Notes: a model not told the origin generated them from the letters alone. A DNA stretch of 37,401 bases from Acidimicrobiia bacterium (GCA_040880805.1 JBBDHW010000016.1:1-37401), one strand, 5' to 3'. Counted from the stretch's first letter, positions 15,267 to 24,438 are shown. Made by a program: numbers and translations.

Positions 15267-17171
15267 TCAGCTACCCGTGTGGCAGCTGCCGTCGGCGCTC
15301 GTGGGTGGCAGGTCGAGCGCGGGGTTCCGATCGAAGAAGCCGAACGGTGAGAGCAGGAACCCGGTGTACTCGACGGGCATGACCGGCCAGTCTTCGGGAC
15401 GCACGAAGTGCGTGACCCCGAACGTGTACCAGAGGACGACGTCGGTGTCGGTTATCGCACGGTCGGCCGCAGTCCAACGCGGGAGCCCGTCGCCTCCTGC
15501 GTGCTGGTTGGGATACTCGCCCGCAGCGCGCCGTTCGTCGCGCGCGTATGGCGTGACCCAGAGGTTGTGACGCGCGAAGCCGGCGCGTTGCCCGACGCTC
15601 GACTCGGGTGACGCGAGCATCGTGGGCGTCGACATCGTGGGGACGAGCTTGTAGCCGACCGGCTGCCCGAGCCGGTTCAGGCGCGATGGGTTGACGACCT
15701 TCCACACGCGGCTCGTCGCGGCATTGACCTCGCGCTGTGCGGCGAGCTCCGTGTCGAGGCGCGTCGACTGCTGCGCGAACGCGTTGCCCCAGGGATTCTC
15801 CGGACCCGTGGGGACCGGTCCCGCCTCGACTTCGTACACGGTGTTGCCGGCGCCGTCGACGTCGAGGTCGAGGCGAGCGGAGAACAAGTGCTGGTGGTGG
15901 GGCGCCGCGAGGCCGGGCGCGATCACGTTCGCAAACTCCGGTTGCTCACCGGGCGCGATCGCCATCGGCGAGACGATACCGGTGAGTTTCACCTCGAGCT
16001 GGATGTTGCCGTCGAGGTAGAAGTACCAGTAGAAGCCGTACTCGTAGTTCCCAACCGTTGAGATGAAGCTGACGACGAGCCGGCGCGAGCGGCGGACTTC
16101 GTTCGTGTTCCCGCGCTGGTCGACATGCTTCCAGAGGATCCCGTAGTCCTCTTCGTGCATGCAGATCGCGTGCTCGACGTTGTACGGCTCGCCCTGCTCG
16201 GTCGCGAGCACGGCGTCGAAGTAGTGGATCTCGCCGAGACAATCGCAACCGAGTTGCAGCGAGTTCGCCATCCGACCGAGGCCCCACTCGCCGGCGTCGA
16301 ACGCGTTCTTCCAGCCGTGCATCGCGCCCGGGTGCCCGTATGGCACCACCATCTCGCACACCGACGCTCGGTGGAGCACGGGCCGGACGCGGTCACCGTC
16401 GTGGTAGGCGACGGTGTGCAACACCAGGCCCTCGTAGGGATCGAAGCCGACGCGGAACGACCACCGCTGCCACCGCACGAGGTTCCCGTCGACGTGGAAG
16501 CTCGGACCCTCGGGCTGGACGATCGCGAGCGGCCTGAGGCCGTCGCGCAGTGGGCCGACGTCTTCGGGGAGGTACGAGCCGCGCTCGGGCGGCAGCGGCA
16601 CCACACCGAGGTCGACGACTTCGAGCACCTCGCCCGCGCCCTGGTCGAAGAAAGCGATGAGCCCTTCGATCGGGCGCGCGTACCCGTTGTCAGCGTCGGA
16701 CTCGCGCAGGTACGCGATGCACCGGCTGATGCGGCGGCCGTCCTCGTGAGCGACGCCGAACGAACCGGCAGGCCACGGGTCGATCTGGACGATCGCATCT
16801 TCGGCGATCCCGCGTCGCCGGAGCGCCGCCTGCCAGCCGGGGTGTGCGGTCACGCCGATGATCGCCGACAGTGACTCGCCGAAGAGCAACGCGGGTCGCA
16901 CACCTTCACACACCGTCCACGAACGGATCTCGCCCGACGTCACCGAGAGGACGACCTCGATGGCGTCGAGCCGGGCACCGGGTGGCACGAGCAGCGCCTC
17001 GATCTCCCGGTCGACGGTCGAGGCATCGGCGTTCTTCGCGGGCTCGTACAACCGCACGTGCACGAACACCGAGTTGGCCTCGAACCGCTGGTCGGCCCGG
17101 ACGATCTCGACCGCCCGGCGGATCTCGTCCGGAGTGACCATGGCCAGCGGGTGCACAGACGTGGTGGTCAT
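15267..17171 (-). CDS. Copper amine oxidase (primary-amine oxidase, topaquinone enzyme)
   Basis: This 634-aa enzyme oxidises primary amines to aldehydes with release of ammonia and H2O2. All active-site residues are visible: the topaquinone precursor Tyr376 in V-G-N-Y-E-Y-G, the catalytic base Asp292 in AFDAGEWGLG, and copper ligands His426 and His428 (H-x-H) and His588 (V-T-H-F-V-R-P-E-D-W-P). Spacing matches the Arthrobacter enzymes, whose length is close to 640. No signal peptide is seen, so it is likely cytosolic as in Arthrobacter. ATG 17171 overlaps the upstream ADH stop by 4 nt (ATGA). Its place after an alcohol dehydrogenase and an SDR suggests the aldehyde is processed further by these neighbours. 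Confidence 0.93.
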   Translation of the reverse strand: MTTTSVHPLAMVTPDEIRRAVEIVRADQRFEANSVFVHVRLYEPAKNADASTVDREIEALLVPPGARLDAIEVVLSVTSGEIRSWTVCEGVRPALLFGESLSAIIGVTAHPGWQAALRRRGIAEDAIVQIDPWPAGSFGVAHEDGRRISRCIAYLRESDADNGYARPIEGLIAFFDQGAGEVLEVVDLGVVPLPPERGSYLPEDVGPLRDGLRPLAIVQPEGPSFHVDGNLVRWQRWSFRVGFDPYEGLVLHTVAYHDGDRVRPVLHRASVCEMVVPYGHPGAMHGWKNAFDAGEWGLGRMANSLQLGCDCLGEIHYFDAVLATEQGEPYNVEHAICMHEEDYGILWKHVDQRGNTNEVRRSRRLVVSFISTVGNYEYGFYWYFYLDGNIQLEVKLTGIVSPMAIAPGEQPEFANVIAPGLAAPHHQHLFSARLDLDVDGAGNTVYEVEAGPVPTGPENPWGNAFAQQSTRLDTELAAQREVNAATSRVWKVVNPSRLNRLGQPVGYKLVPTMSTPTMLASPESSVGQRAGFARHNLWVTPYARDERRAAGEYPNQHAGGDGLPRWTAADRAITDTDVVLWYTFGVTHFVRPEDWPVMPVEYTGFLLSPFGFFDRNPALDLPPTSADGSCHTGS

Positions 17172-18400
17172 GCGCGCTGGTCGAACGCGACCTTGATCGC
17201 GCCGGACTCGTCCTGCGTGGCGAGCGCGGTGAACGCGGTACGCCAGTCGTCGAGCGCGAAGGTGTGCGTGAGCATGTCGGTGAGGTCCACACGGCCGGAG
17301 CTTGCGAGGTCGAGATAGTGGGCGATGCCGTGCTTGCGGACGCCGTCGACCTCTTCGAACCCGAACGCGTTGGAACCGACCCAGCTGATCTCCTTGAAGT
17401 ACAGCGGCGTCCACTCCCATGAAGTCGGTCCGTGCACACCGGCCTTCACGAGTGTGCCGTGCGCCTTGAGCAAGCACACCGATACCTCGAGGGTCTCCTT
17501 CTTCGAGATGGTGTCGTACACGATGTCGATCCCGCCCGGGTACGCCATCGGCAGATCGTGGTTGCCCCGGAGGACACCGCCCGACCAGTCGGCCGCGGCC
17601 TCGATCAGTTCCTTGACCGGCGAGTGGGCGAAGACCGCGCTCGCACCCAACTTGCGCGCGAGCTCACCCTGACTCTCGAAGCGCGCGACGACGCCGACCT
17701 CGACGTTCGGGTAGAGCGCGCGGAGAATGGCGACCGCGCAACTTCCGAGTGCGCCCGAGCCGTACACGAGCGCCTTGCCGTGCGGCGGCGGTGGGTGCCG
17801 CGTGATGCCGTGCAGCGACACCGCGAACGGGTCGGCGAACACCGCGATCTCGTCGCGCACGGAATCCGGCACCGGGAAGAGCATGGAGGGATGCGCGGGC
17901 ATGAGGGTCGCAAACCCCCCGCTCGCGTCCTTCGACGTGCCGGTGTGGATGCCGGGGGCAATCGGTGGGACGGTGAAGTTCCAGCACAGGCTGAGATCGC
18001 CGACCTCGCACGCCGGACAGATCGGTGACACGCCCCGCGGCACGCACGACAGCCAAGGGTTGAGCACGACGCGATCGCCGACCTCTATGCCTTCTGCCTC
18101 GGGTCCCAGCGCCACCACGTCGGCAACGACCTCGTGCCCGGGCACTTGGGGCATCGACGAGAAGTCGCGCATGGGGTTGTCCATGCTCATCTCGCCCCAG
18201 TCCATGAACACCTGCTTGGAGTCCGACCCGCAGACCCCGGTGAGCCTCGGGCGTGTGACCACCCAGTCGGGGAGCAGGAATCCGGGATCGTCCATCTCGA
18301 CGAGGTCCATCGGGGTGCGCGCGAGCGCGGCAATGAGTGGGTTGTCGGTCTCGGGCTGCGGCATCGGCGGGGGTTGAATTCCGTAGAGCAGTGCGCGCAC
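17168..18400 (-). CDS. Zinc-dependent alcohol dehydrogenase (MDR family)
   Basis: This 410-aa medium-chain dehydrogenase has catalytic zinc residues in GVCGSDSKQ (about residue 57) and PGHE, a Cys-rich structural-zinc-like loop (C-V-P-R-G-V-S-P-I-C-P-A-C-E then S-L-C), and the NAD(P) motif YGSGALGSCA. The N-terminal extension (YGIQPPPMPQPETDN) is longer than in classical ADH. It would interconvert an alcohol and an aldehyde or ketone. The GTG start at 18400 has AAGGAG about 9 nt upstream. It is the middle gene of the SDR-ADH-amine oxidase operon. Confidence 0.87.
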   Translation of the reverse strand: MRALLYGIQPPPMPQPETDNPLIAALARTPMDLVEMDDPGFLLPDWVVTRPRLTGVCGSDSKQVFMDWGEMSMDNPMRDFSSMPQVPGHEVVADVVALGPEAEGIEVGDRVVLNPWLSCVPRGVSPICPACEVGDLSLCWNFTVPPIAPGIHTGTSKDASGGFATLMPAHPSMLFPVPDSVRDEIAVFADPFAVSLHGITRHPPPPHGKALVYGSGALGSCAVAILRALYPNVEVGVVARFESQGELARKLGASAVFAHSPVKELIEAAADWSGGVLRGNHDLPMAYPGGIDIVYDTISKKETLEVSVCLLKAHGTLVKAGVHGPTSWEWTPLYFKEISWVGSNAFGFEEVDGVRKHGIAHYLDLASSGRVDLTDMLTHTFALDDWRTAFTALATQDESGAIKVAFDQRA

Positions 18401-18418
18401 GGTCTCGTCTCCTTGTGC

Positions 18419-19216
18419 TCAGGCCTTCGATGCTTGCTGCTGGCGGACGAACTCCGCGGTACCGGCGAGGAAGCCGGGGATGTCGTTGGCCTTCCCCACC
18501 GCGTAGTCCTTGAAGTGTGCGGGCGTGTACACCTCGAGCGCGTCGCGATCGAGCGCATCGAGGACGGCGTCGACGCACTCCGCGACCGTGATCGGTTCGA
18601 CGGGCACGTCGAGCGGGTCGTTGTCGGGGATCGAGAAGAGCTCGGTGTCGACGATGCCGGGGTAGACGACGAGCACGTTCACTCCCGTTCCCCACAGGTC
18701 GACCGACATGCACTCCGAGAACACCGAGAGCGCGGCCTTCGACGCGGCGTACGCGGTCTCACCCGGCGAGGACAGCGTGGCCGCGACCGACGACACGTTG
18801 ATGATGCGGCCCGAGTCGCGTTCGAGCATCTGCGGGAGCAGTGCGAGCGTGAGGTGGATCGGCGAGAGGTAGTTGATCCGGGTGACGGCGTCGACGGTCG
18901 CCGCGTCGGTGACGGTGACATGCCGGCGTTTCGGGATGCCGGCGTTGTTCACGAGGATGTCGACGCCGCCCATCTCGTCGACGGCGTTCCGTGCGAGCTG
19001 GTCGACCTGGTTCGGGTCGGTGAGATCGGTGGTCCATTGATGGACCTCGGCGCCGTGGGCCCGGCAGCGTTCCGCCACCTCCGTGAGCCGGTCGGTGCGC
19101 CGGGCACAGATACCAACCGCGGCCCCGGCGGCCGCGAACGCCTCCGCGAGCCCCGCCCCGATGCCCGACGACGCCCCCGTCACGAGCACCCGGCTTCCGC
19201 GCAACTCGAACCCCAT
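18419..19216 (-). CDS. Short-chain dehydrogenase/reductase
   Basis: This 265-aa classical SDR has the cofactor motif TGASSGIG (about 14-21), NNAG, the catalytic Ser in N-V-S-S-V-A-A-T and Y-A-A-S-K. Basic residues after the second strand (CARRTDR) hint at NADP(H). A C-terminal tail FVRQQQASKA extends past the core. ATG 19216 is preceded by a run of G (GGGGGGACC). It is the first gene of the amine oxidase operon and diverges from the LLM gene, with 69 nt between the starts. The substrate is unknown. Confidence 0.85.
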   Translation of the reverse strand: MGFELRGSRVLVTGASSGIGAGLAEAFAAAGAAVGICARRTDRLTEVAERCRAHGAEVHQWTTDLTDPNQVDQLARNAVDEMGGVDILVNNAGIPKRRHVTVTDAATVDAVTRINYLSPIHLTLALLPQMLERDSGRIINVSSVAATLSSPGETAYAASKAALSVFSECMSVDLWGTGVNVLVVYPGIVDTELFSIPDNDPLDVPVEPITVAECVDAVLDALDRDALEVYTPAHFKDYAVGKANDIPGFLAGTAEFVRQQQASKA

Positions 19217-19285
19217 GGTCCCCCCAGTGTCGGTACCGATCGTCGCCGTACCGTACGCGAGATCAGAGGGGATAGCTTCCCGGCA

Positions 19286-20203
19286 ATGAAGTTCATGGTC
19301 GAGTGCCCTGTGATGAGCGACGCCGACGGCGGCGCCTGGATCTCCCCCGACAACATTGCCGAGTTCGCCCGTACCGCCGAAGAGTCGGGAATCGACGCGG
19401 TCGCGTTCACCGACCATCCCGCGCCGTCGAAGAAGTGGCTGGAAGCGGGGGGCCACGAGACTTTCGACCCGTTCGTCGCCCTCGGCTTCTGTGCAGCCGT
19501 CACGAGCACGCTGAAGCTGATGACCAACCTCACGGTCGTCCCGTACCGGAACCCGCTGCTGATGGCCCGATCGATGACGTCCGTCGACGTCCTCTCCGGC
19601 GGCCGGACGATCTTCACGCTCGGCACCGGCTACTTGCGCTCCGAGTTCGCCGCGCTCGGCGTCGACTTCGACGAGCGCAACGCTCTCTTCGACGAAGCCG
19701 TCGAGGTGCTGCGCGGCGTCTGGTCGACCGACGATTTTTCGTACGAAGGGCGGCACTTCAAGGCGATCGGCCAGATCATCAAGCCGGGGCCGGTCCAGCG
19801 CCCGTACCCCCCGCTCTGGCTCGGCGGCAACGCGAAGGTCGTGCTCGACCGCGTCGCGCGTTGGGGCAACGGATGGGCGCCGCTCCTCGGTGGCGGCCCG
19901 ACGCTCGCGCGCACGACACGCACCGCGGTGATCGGGTCCGACGAGAAGCTGGCCGCGATGATCCGCGACCTCGGTACGCGCCTCGAGGCGAACGGCCGCA
20001 GCCTCACCGAGATCGACATCCTCGCGTCGAGCGTGGAGGCGCGGTACTCACCGGGCGCGCCCGAGGAACTCCTCGACGCGCTCGGCCGGCTCGCCGAGAC
20101 GGGTGTCACCTGGTCGTCGGGGTACTTCGCACGCGGATCGTTTCGCGCCGCGCTCGACGACCTGCGCCAGTTCGGTGAGGAAGTGATCGCGAGGTCCCGC
20201 TGA
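19286..20203 (+). CDS. LLM-class oxidoreductase (probably F420-dependent)
   Basis: This 305-aa luciferase-like TIM-barrel protein starts MKFMVECPVMS. It has F-T-D-H-P (about 44-48), T-N-L-T-V-V-P-Y-R-N-P, the G-T-G-Y-L-R-S-E-F region and W-L-G-G-N-A after the insertion. Actinobacterial members of this subgroup often use F420 to reduce or oxidise ketone/alcohol or enoyl groups; FMN-dependent oxygenases share the fold, so the cofactor is an inference. There is no clear Shine-Dalgarno. TAGCTT (19273-19278) ends 7 nt before the ATG, so translation may be leaderless. It heads an operon with a hydrolase and a P450. Confidence 0.85.
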   Translation: MKFMVECPVMSDADGGAWISPDNIAEFARTAEESGIDAVAFTDHPAPSKKWLEAGGHETFDPFVALGFCAAVTSTLKLMTNLTVVPYRNPLLMARSMTSVDVLSGGRTIFTLGTGYLRSEFAALGVDFDERNALFDEAVEVLRGVWSTDDFSYEGRHFKAIGQIIKPGPVQRPYPPLWLGGNAKVVLDRVARWGNGWAPLLGGGPTLARTTRTAVIGSDEKLAAMIRDLGTRLEANGRSLTEIDILASSVEARYSPGAPEELLDALGRLAETGVTWSSGYFARGSFRAALDDLRQFGEEVIARSR

Positions 20204-20214
20204 GCACGGAAACC

Positions 20215-20925
20215 GTGTTCGCCGACAACGCGGGCGTGCGCATCCACGCGCTCGACAACGAAGTCCGCGACACGACGCTCCCGCCGGTCGTCGTCGTGCC
20301 CGGGATGGGGGAGTCGGCCGAGGAGTACGCCTGGCTCCTCGCCGAGTTGGAGGACCGTCGCGTGGTTGCCATCGACGTGCGTGGCCGAGGGCGCAGCGAC
20401 GCGCCGGAACACGGCTACCGGTGGGAAGACCACATCGGCGACATTGCGGCGATGATCGCGACGCTTGCTCTCGACCGACCGGTGCTCGTCGCGTTCTCGC
20501 GTGGGTCGTCCTACGCGTTGGGGTACGCGCTCTCTGTACCGCGCCGCGTGCGTGGCCTCGTGATCGGCGACTACCACGCGCGGCATGTCGGCCTTCCACC
20601 GGAGTTCGCAGAGCGGCAACTCGCGGTCACGCTGCGCGGGATACCGATGAGCGAGCGGATGCCGGAGCACGCGGTGATCGGTGTCGTGGAGGACAGTCGG
20701 GAGGTTCCCCTCTGGGATCGCCTGCACGAGCTCGTGTGCCCGGTGCTCGTGATCCGCGGCGGCCGGCGCGGCGTCATCGTGGACGACGACGCGGCCGCGC
20801 GCTGGGAGGCAGCCTTGCCGGGCGTCGAGCTCGCGATGCTGCCGGACGCGGGCCACGATCTCTGGAGCCGTGATCCGGCTGCGTACCTCGCGGTGCTCCG
20901 TCCCTTCCTCGAACGTGTGAGGTAG
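20215..20925 (+). CDS. Alpha/beta hydrolase
   Basis: This 236-aa alpha/beta-fold hydrolase has V-V-P-G-M-G-E-S (oxyanion strand), the nucleophile elbow A-F-S-R-G with Ser95, and His214 in DAGHDLW. The acid is probably Asp190-192 after the CPVLVIRGG strand. It could cleave an ester, lactone or C-C bond. The GTG at 20215 is the conventional start. An in-frame CTG at 20200, overlapping the upstream TGA (CTGA) with GAGG 5 nt before it, would give an N terminus reading STETVFADN and may be the real start. It is co-transcribed with the LLM gene. Confidence 0.82.
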   Translation: MFADNAGVRIHALDNEVRDTTLPPVVVVPGMGESAEEYAWLLAELEDRRVVAIDVRGRGRSDAPEHGYRWEDHIGDIAAMIATLALDRPVLVAFSRGSSYALGYALSVPRRVRGLVIGDYHARHVGLPPEFAERQLAVTLRGIPMSERMPEHAVIGVVEDSREVPLWDRLHELVCPVLVIRGGRRGVIVDDDAAARWEAALPGVELAMLPDAGHDLWSRDPAAYLAVLRPFLERVR

Positions 20926-20993
20926 CGGCGGCCGGGCCGGCCGTCTGCAGGCCGTAGAGTCAAGGCGGATTTGCGACCAGTGGGAGATCGGCA

Positions 20994-22262
20994 ATGACGG
21001 ACACCACGCACGACCAGGCTCCGCACGACCAGGCTCCGGACGATCGGGCTTCGGACGATCGGGCCGAGGGCCGGTACAACCGGGGGCCGTTCGACTTCGC
21101 CGCCTTTGCGGTCGAGGAGCCCGGCCCCGTGTACCTCGAGGTGCAGGAGTCCAGCCCCTTCCGGGAAGACGGAGTGGTCGTCGTCACCAAGATGGCCGAC
21201 ATCCTCGCAGCCACCAAGCGTCGCGACGTCGTGAGCAGCATGGCCGCGACCAGCGGCCCCGATGACGAGAGCATGCTCGGGAACGAACGTCCGCTGATTC
21301 CGTTGCAGATCGACGGCGCCGAGCACACGAAGTTCCGCAAGCTGTTGGACCCTCTGTTCGCCCCGAGGGTGATGGCCCACCTCGAGCCGCACGTCACCGA
21401 TGTCGCCAACGAGTTGATCGACCGGTTCATCGACCAGCCCGAGATCGAGTTCTACGAGGCATTCTGCGTACCGCTGCCGTCGCGCATCTTCCTCGAACTG
21501 ATGGGGCTGCCCCAGGAGCAACTCGCAGACTTCCTCGAGTTCAAGGACGCCGCCATCCGACCCACGGGCGCGACGCCCGAGGAGCAGCGCACGTACCAGC
21601 GGCGGGTCATCGGGCGGATGAACGACTATCTGAACGCGGAGTTCGATCGGCGCCTCGCGGCCGACGAACCCGGCGACGATCTGATCGGCGGTTTCTTGAC
21701 CGTCGAGATCGACGGTGACCGCCTGAGTCGAGAGGACATCCTCGACATCATGTTCCTGCTGCTCATCGCCGGGCTCGACACGGTGTCGTCGGCGCTGTCG
21801 AACATGGTGGCCTATCTCGCGCGTCACCCGGAGCAGCGTCAACAGTTGGTCGACGATCCGTCGTTGGTGCCGTCGGCAATCGAGGAGTTGCTGCGCACGC
21901 TCACACCCGTCCCGTTCGGTGGGCGCTTCGCCACAGCCGACTTCGAGGTGAACGGCAAGCCGGTGAAGGAGGGTGACATGCTCGCCGTGCTATGGGCGGC
22001 CGCGAACGTCGACCCCGACACCTTCCCCGACCCGTTGAAGGTCGACTTCGAACGCCGGGCCAACCGCCACGTCGCGTTCGCGGCGGGCTTTCATCGTTGC
22101 CTCGGGTCGCACCTCGCGCGCATGGAGCTGCGTGCCGCGCTCGGCGCGTGGCACCAACGCGTGCCCGAGTACGCGATCGCGCCGGGCAAAGAGCCCGTGT
22201 TCAACAACGACGGCGTGCGCATCGTGAACCCGCTGCCGCTCGTCATCACCCCCGCGCGTTAG
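20994..22262 (+). CDS. Cytochrome P450
   Basis: This 422-aa soluble bacterial P450 has the I-helix motif AGLDT (259-263), the ExxR pair Glu298/Arg301, and the heme-binding FAAGFHRCLG with Cys369 as iron ligand. It hydroxylates an organic substrate using electrons from a ferredoxin; no ferredoxin gene is next to it. ATG 20994 has GGGAG 8 nt upstream. Residues 6-25 are an odd acidic pentapeptide repeat (HDQAP twice, then DDRAS, DDRAE) not typical of the family. It follows the alpha/beta hydrolase by 68 nt and is followed by a broken CoA-transferase gene. Confidence 0.93.
   Translation: MTDTTHDQAPHDQAPDDRASDDRAEGRYNRGPFDFAAFAVEEPGPVYLEVQESSPFREDGVVVVTKMADILAATKRRDVVSSMAATSGPDDESMLGNERPLIPLQIDGAEHTKFRKLLDPLFAPRVMAHLEPHVTDVANELIDRFIDQPEIEFYEAFCVPLPSRIFLELMGLPQEQLADFLEFKDAAIRPTGATPEEQRTYQRRVIGRMNDYLNAEFDRRLAADEPGDDLIGGFLTVEIDGDRLSREDILDIMFLLLIAGLDTVSSALSNMVAYLARHPEQRQQLVDDPSLVPSAIEELLRTLTPVPFGGRFATADFEVNGKPVKEGDMLAVLWAAANVDPDTFPDPLKVDFERRANRHVAFAAGFHRCLGSHLARMELRAALGAWHQRVPEYAIAPGKEPVFNNDGVRIVNPLPLVITPAR
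21009..21068 (+). repeat. Four 15-bp tandem units inside the P450 N terminus
   Basis: Units at 21009-21023 and 21024-21038 are identical (CACGACCAGGCTCCG). Units 21039-21053 and 21054-21068 are diverged copies beginning GACGATCGGGC. In frame they encode (H/D)D(Q/R)A(P/S/E), an acidic disordered N-terminal tail. Confidence 0.8.
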
Positions 22263-22283
22263 GTCGGCGGCGGGCGGAATCCG

Positions 22284-22400
22284 ATGGAGCGCCGCGCCGT
22301 CGACCACTCTGTCCGTCTCGCCGGGCTCGAGCTCCCCGACGACGTCCGCTGTGAGATCGTCGGCGAGGATCCGATTCTTCCCTCGCCCCACTATCTCGCA
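22284..22400 (+). pseudogene. CaiB/BaiF-type CoA-transferase, N-terminal fragment
   Basis: ATG 22284, 21 nt after the P450 stop, opens a frame whose first ~38 residues (LAGLELPDDVRCEIVGEDP, L-P-S-P-H-Y-L-A) resemble the N terminus of actinobacterial CaiB/BaiF CoA-transferases. The family usually continues with a long Ala-rich helix and the L-W-E-L-R-T-G segment over 400-plus residues. Here the match ends near 22400 and the frame drifts into Arg/Ala-rich sequence to a stop at 22526, over the end of the opposite-strand ribosomal protection gene. I read it as a gene cut off when the neighbouring segment was inserted or rearranged. Confidence 0.5.
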
Positions 22401-22467
22401 CGAACCGGTCTGGCTGGCGCGCGAGCACGAACCTTGTCCGCAGCGTCGTGGAGGTCCTGGCGTGCCA

Positions 22468-24438
22468 TCACGATCGGCGCTTCTCGACCACCCGCCGGAC
22501 GTGCAGCAGGTATTCCTTGCGGTTGAGCGGGTTGTGGTCTGTGCGCGGCCGTGTCGGGAAGGTGCCGCGGACCGGGTGGTAGGAGTCGAAGGCGCATTCG
22601 AGCAGACCTTCGCCGCGCGTCAGCGCCGGTAGCTGTCGTTGCAGCTCGTGTACCCGAGCCGCCGGGATCGCACCCTCGAGGATGCACGACGACCCCCGGA
22701 TCGTGGGTGGCTCAGGCACCGCGTGCAGCCGCGCCAGTGCCGGCAAGATCAGTCCGAGCGTGGCGGTCGGAAGCTCGAGGTGGAACCCGTGAATCGGCTC
22801 GCACACCACCGTTCCGGCCCTTTTCAGCGCGCTCATCAGCACCAGCGGCGTCAGGTTGCGGAAGTCTCCGGCAGCACTCCCCGGCCGTATCCAAAAGCCC
22901 GAATGCGTCATCGTGACCGTGCAGTCGGTGACCTGCCAGCCATAAGTGCCTTGGCGCAGCGTTCCCCGCACGGAGTCCTCGACCGCCTTGTGGAACGAGA
23001 GCGGAATCGACCCGAGCTCGACCTCGAGCCGGAACTCCACGCCGGAGTTGATGGGGGCCGGATCGATGCGCAGCCCGACCGTGGCGAGGAATGGATTGGG
23101 CGCCTTGCCGATTGTCTCGACGGCCGCACCGGTAGCGATGGGTCGTTCAATGCAGATCGTCGTCGTCTCGCGGAACTCGACGGCGATGTCGAAGTCGTTC
23201 GCCAGCGTTTCCTGGATGACCTCCTTCTGCACCTCTCCGTAGAGCGAGACGAACAGCTCCTGTCGAACATCGTCCTGTCGGAGGTTGATGAAGGGGTCCT
23301 GCTCAGTGAGCTGATCGAGCGCAACGCGTAGCGCACCTCTGTCGGCGGCGCGGCGGGCGACGATGACCGTCTCGAGTGTCGGCGGCGCGAAATGGTGACC
23401 CTCCGAGGTCGTTCGCGATGTGCCGATCGCGTCACCGATCTGGACATCGCCCAGACCCCAGAGCTTTCCGATCTGGCCGGCGGCGACCGCCGGATGCTGA
23501 ACGGCCGAGCCGCGGTCGAAAACGCTGATCGCGGTGACCTTCCGCTCGTCATCACCGCGGACTTGCATCCGATCTCGCGTTCGAACCGTCCCCGAGAACA
23601 TGCGGACGTACGCGATCCTCTCCCCGGCCCGCCCCCGTTCCACCTTGAAGACCGTGCCCGAAACCGGGCCATCGACGTCGCCTTCGGCAGCAGGCAGCAA
23701 CTCTGCGATGCCGGCAATCAGCGAATCCACGCCGGCACCCGTGATCGCCGAGCCGAAGAACACCGGATGCACCAGCGCCTGCTTGGTCTGCGCCGCAAGC
23801 TCGTCGCGGAGCTGGCCGTACGAGACGGTCGTCTCGTCGTCGACGTACGCGGCCAGGACCGCGTCGTCGTGGTCAGCGAGCACATCGGCCAGCCTGGCCG
23901 TAAAGGCAACGTCGGCCGCGCCGTACGGCATGAAATCAGGGGTGCGTGTGCCAAGACCGCGCGCCGATCCCATCGGAAGAATTGCCGGCGTCAGCTTTTC
24001 GGAGATGCCCTGCAATACGCGTTCATCGTGCGCGCCGCCGCGGTCGATCTTGTTCACGAAGATGAGGGTGGGAATGTGCAGCCGCTGCAACGTCCGCATC
24101 AACACGCGGGTTTGCGCCTGAACACCCTCCACGGCCGAGATCACCAGCACCGCGCCGTCGAGCACGCTCAACACCCGTTCCACCTCGGCAATGAAATCTG
24201 GATGGCCGGGCGTGTCGATCAGGTTGACCGTCACGTCGTCGATGACGAACGACACGACGGCAGACTTGATCGTGATGCCGCGCTGCCGTTCGAGCGCCAA
24301 GGAATCGGTCTGGGTACTGCCGTCATCGACGCTGCCGATCTCGTCGATGACACCGGCGGCGTAGAGCAGCCGCTCGGTCAGGGTTGTCTTACCGGCGTCT
24401 ACATGCGCCAAGATCCCCAAGTTCAACGTTCGCACCAC
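22468..24438 (-). CDS. Tetracycline-resistance-type ribosomal protection protein (Tet/Otr(A) family)
   Basis: This 656-aa EF-G-like translational GTPase is of the kind that removes tetracycline from the ribosome. G1 is AHVDAGKTTLTE, followed by the switch I region (ERQRGITIKS), G3 DTPGHPDF, G4 NKID and G5 GSA. Domain IV has TYGWQVTDCTVTMTHSGF, and the C-terminal domain has L-V-L-M-S-A-L-K-R-A-G-T. Length fits TetM (639) and Otr(A) (663). The GTG at 24438 (or the next GTG, 24435) is chosen because VRTLNLGILAHVDAGK is the family start; the TTG at 24465 is further upstream. Chromosomal homologues in actinobacteria do not always confer resistance, so the phenotype is unproven. It lies alone, with a structured leader. 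Confidence 0.88.
   Translation of the reverse strand: MVRTLNLGILAHVDAGKTTLTERLLYAAGVIDEIGSVDDGSTQTDSLALERQRGITIKSAVVSFVIDDVTVNLIDTPGHPDFIAEVERVLSVLDGAVLVISAVEGVQAQTRVLMRTLQRLHIPTLIFVNKIDRGGAHDERVLQGISEKLTPAILPMGSARGLGTRTPDFMPYGAADVAFTARLADVLADHDDAVLAAYVDDETTVSYGQLRDELAAQTKQALVHPVFFGSAITGAGVDSLIAGIAELLPAAEGDVDGPVSGTVFKVERGRAGERIAYVRMFSGTVRTRDRMQVRGDDERKVTAISVFDRGSAVQHPAVAAGQIGKLWGLGDVQIGDAIGTSRTTSEGHHFAPPTLETVIVARRAADRGALRVALDQLTEQDPFINLRQDDVRQELFVSLYGEVQKEVIQETLANDFDIAVEFRETTTICIERPIATGAAVETIGKAPNPFLATVGLRIDPAPINSGVEFRLEVELGSIPLSFHKAVEDSVRGTLRQGTYGWQVTDCTVTMTHSGFWIRPGSAAGDFRNLTPLVLMSALKRAGTVVCEPIHGFHLELPTATLGLILPALARLHAVPEPPTIRGSSCILEGAIPAARVHELQRQLPALTRGEGLLECAFDSYHPVRGTFPTRPRTDHNPLNRKEYLLHVRRVVEKRRS

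Noticed and set aside
20571-21842. 423-aa minus-strand frame opposite the P450
   Set aside because: No domain, and it is antisense to a P450 with all its motifs. High GC leaves few stops.
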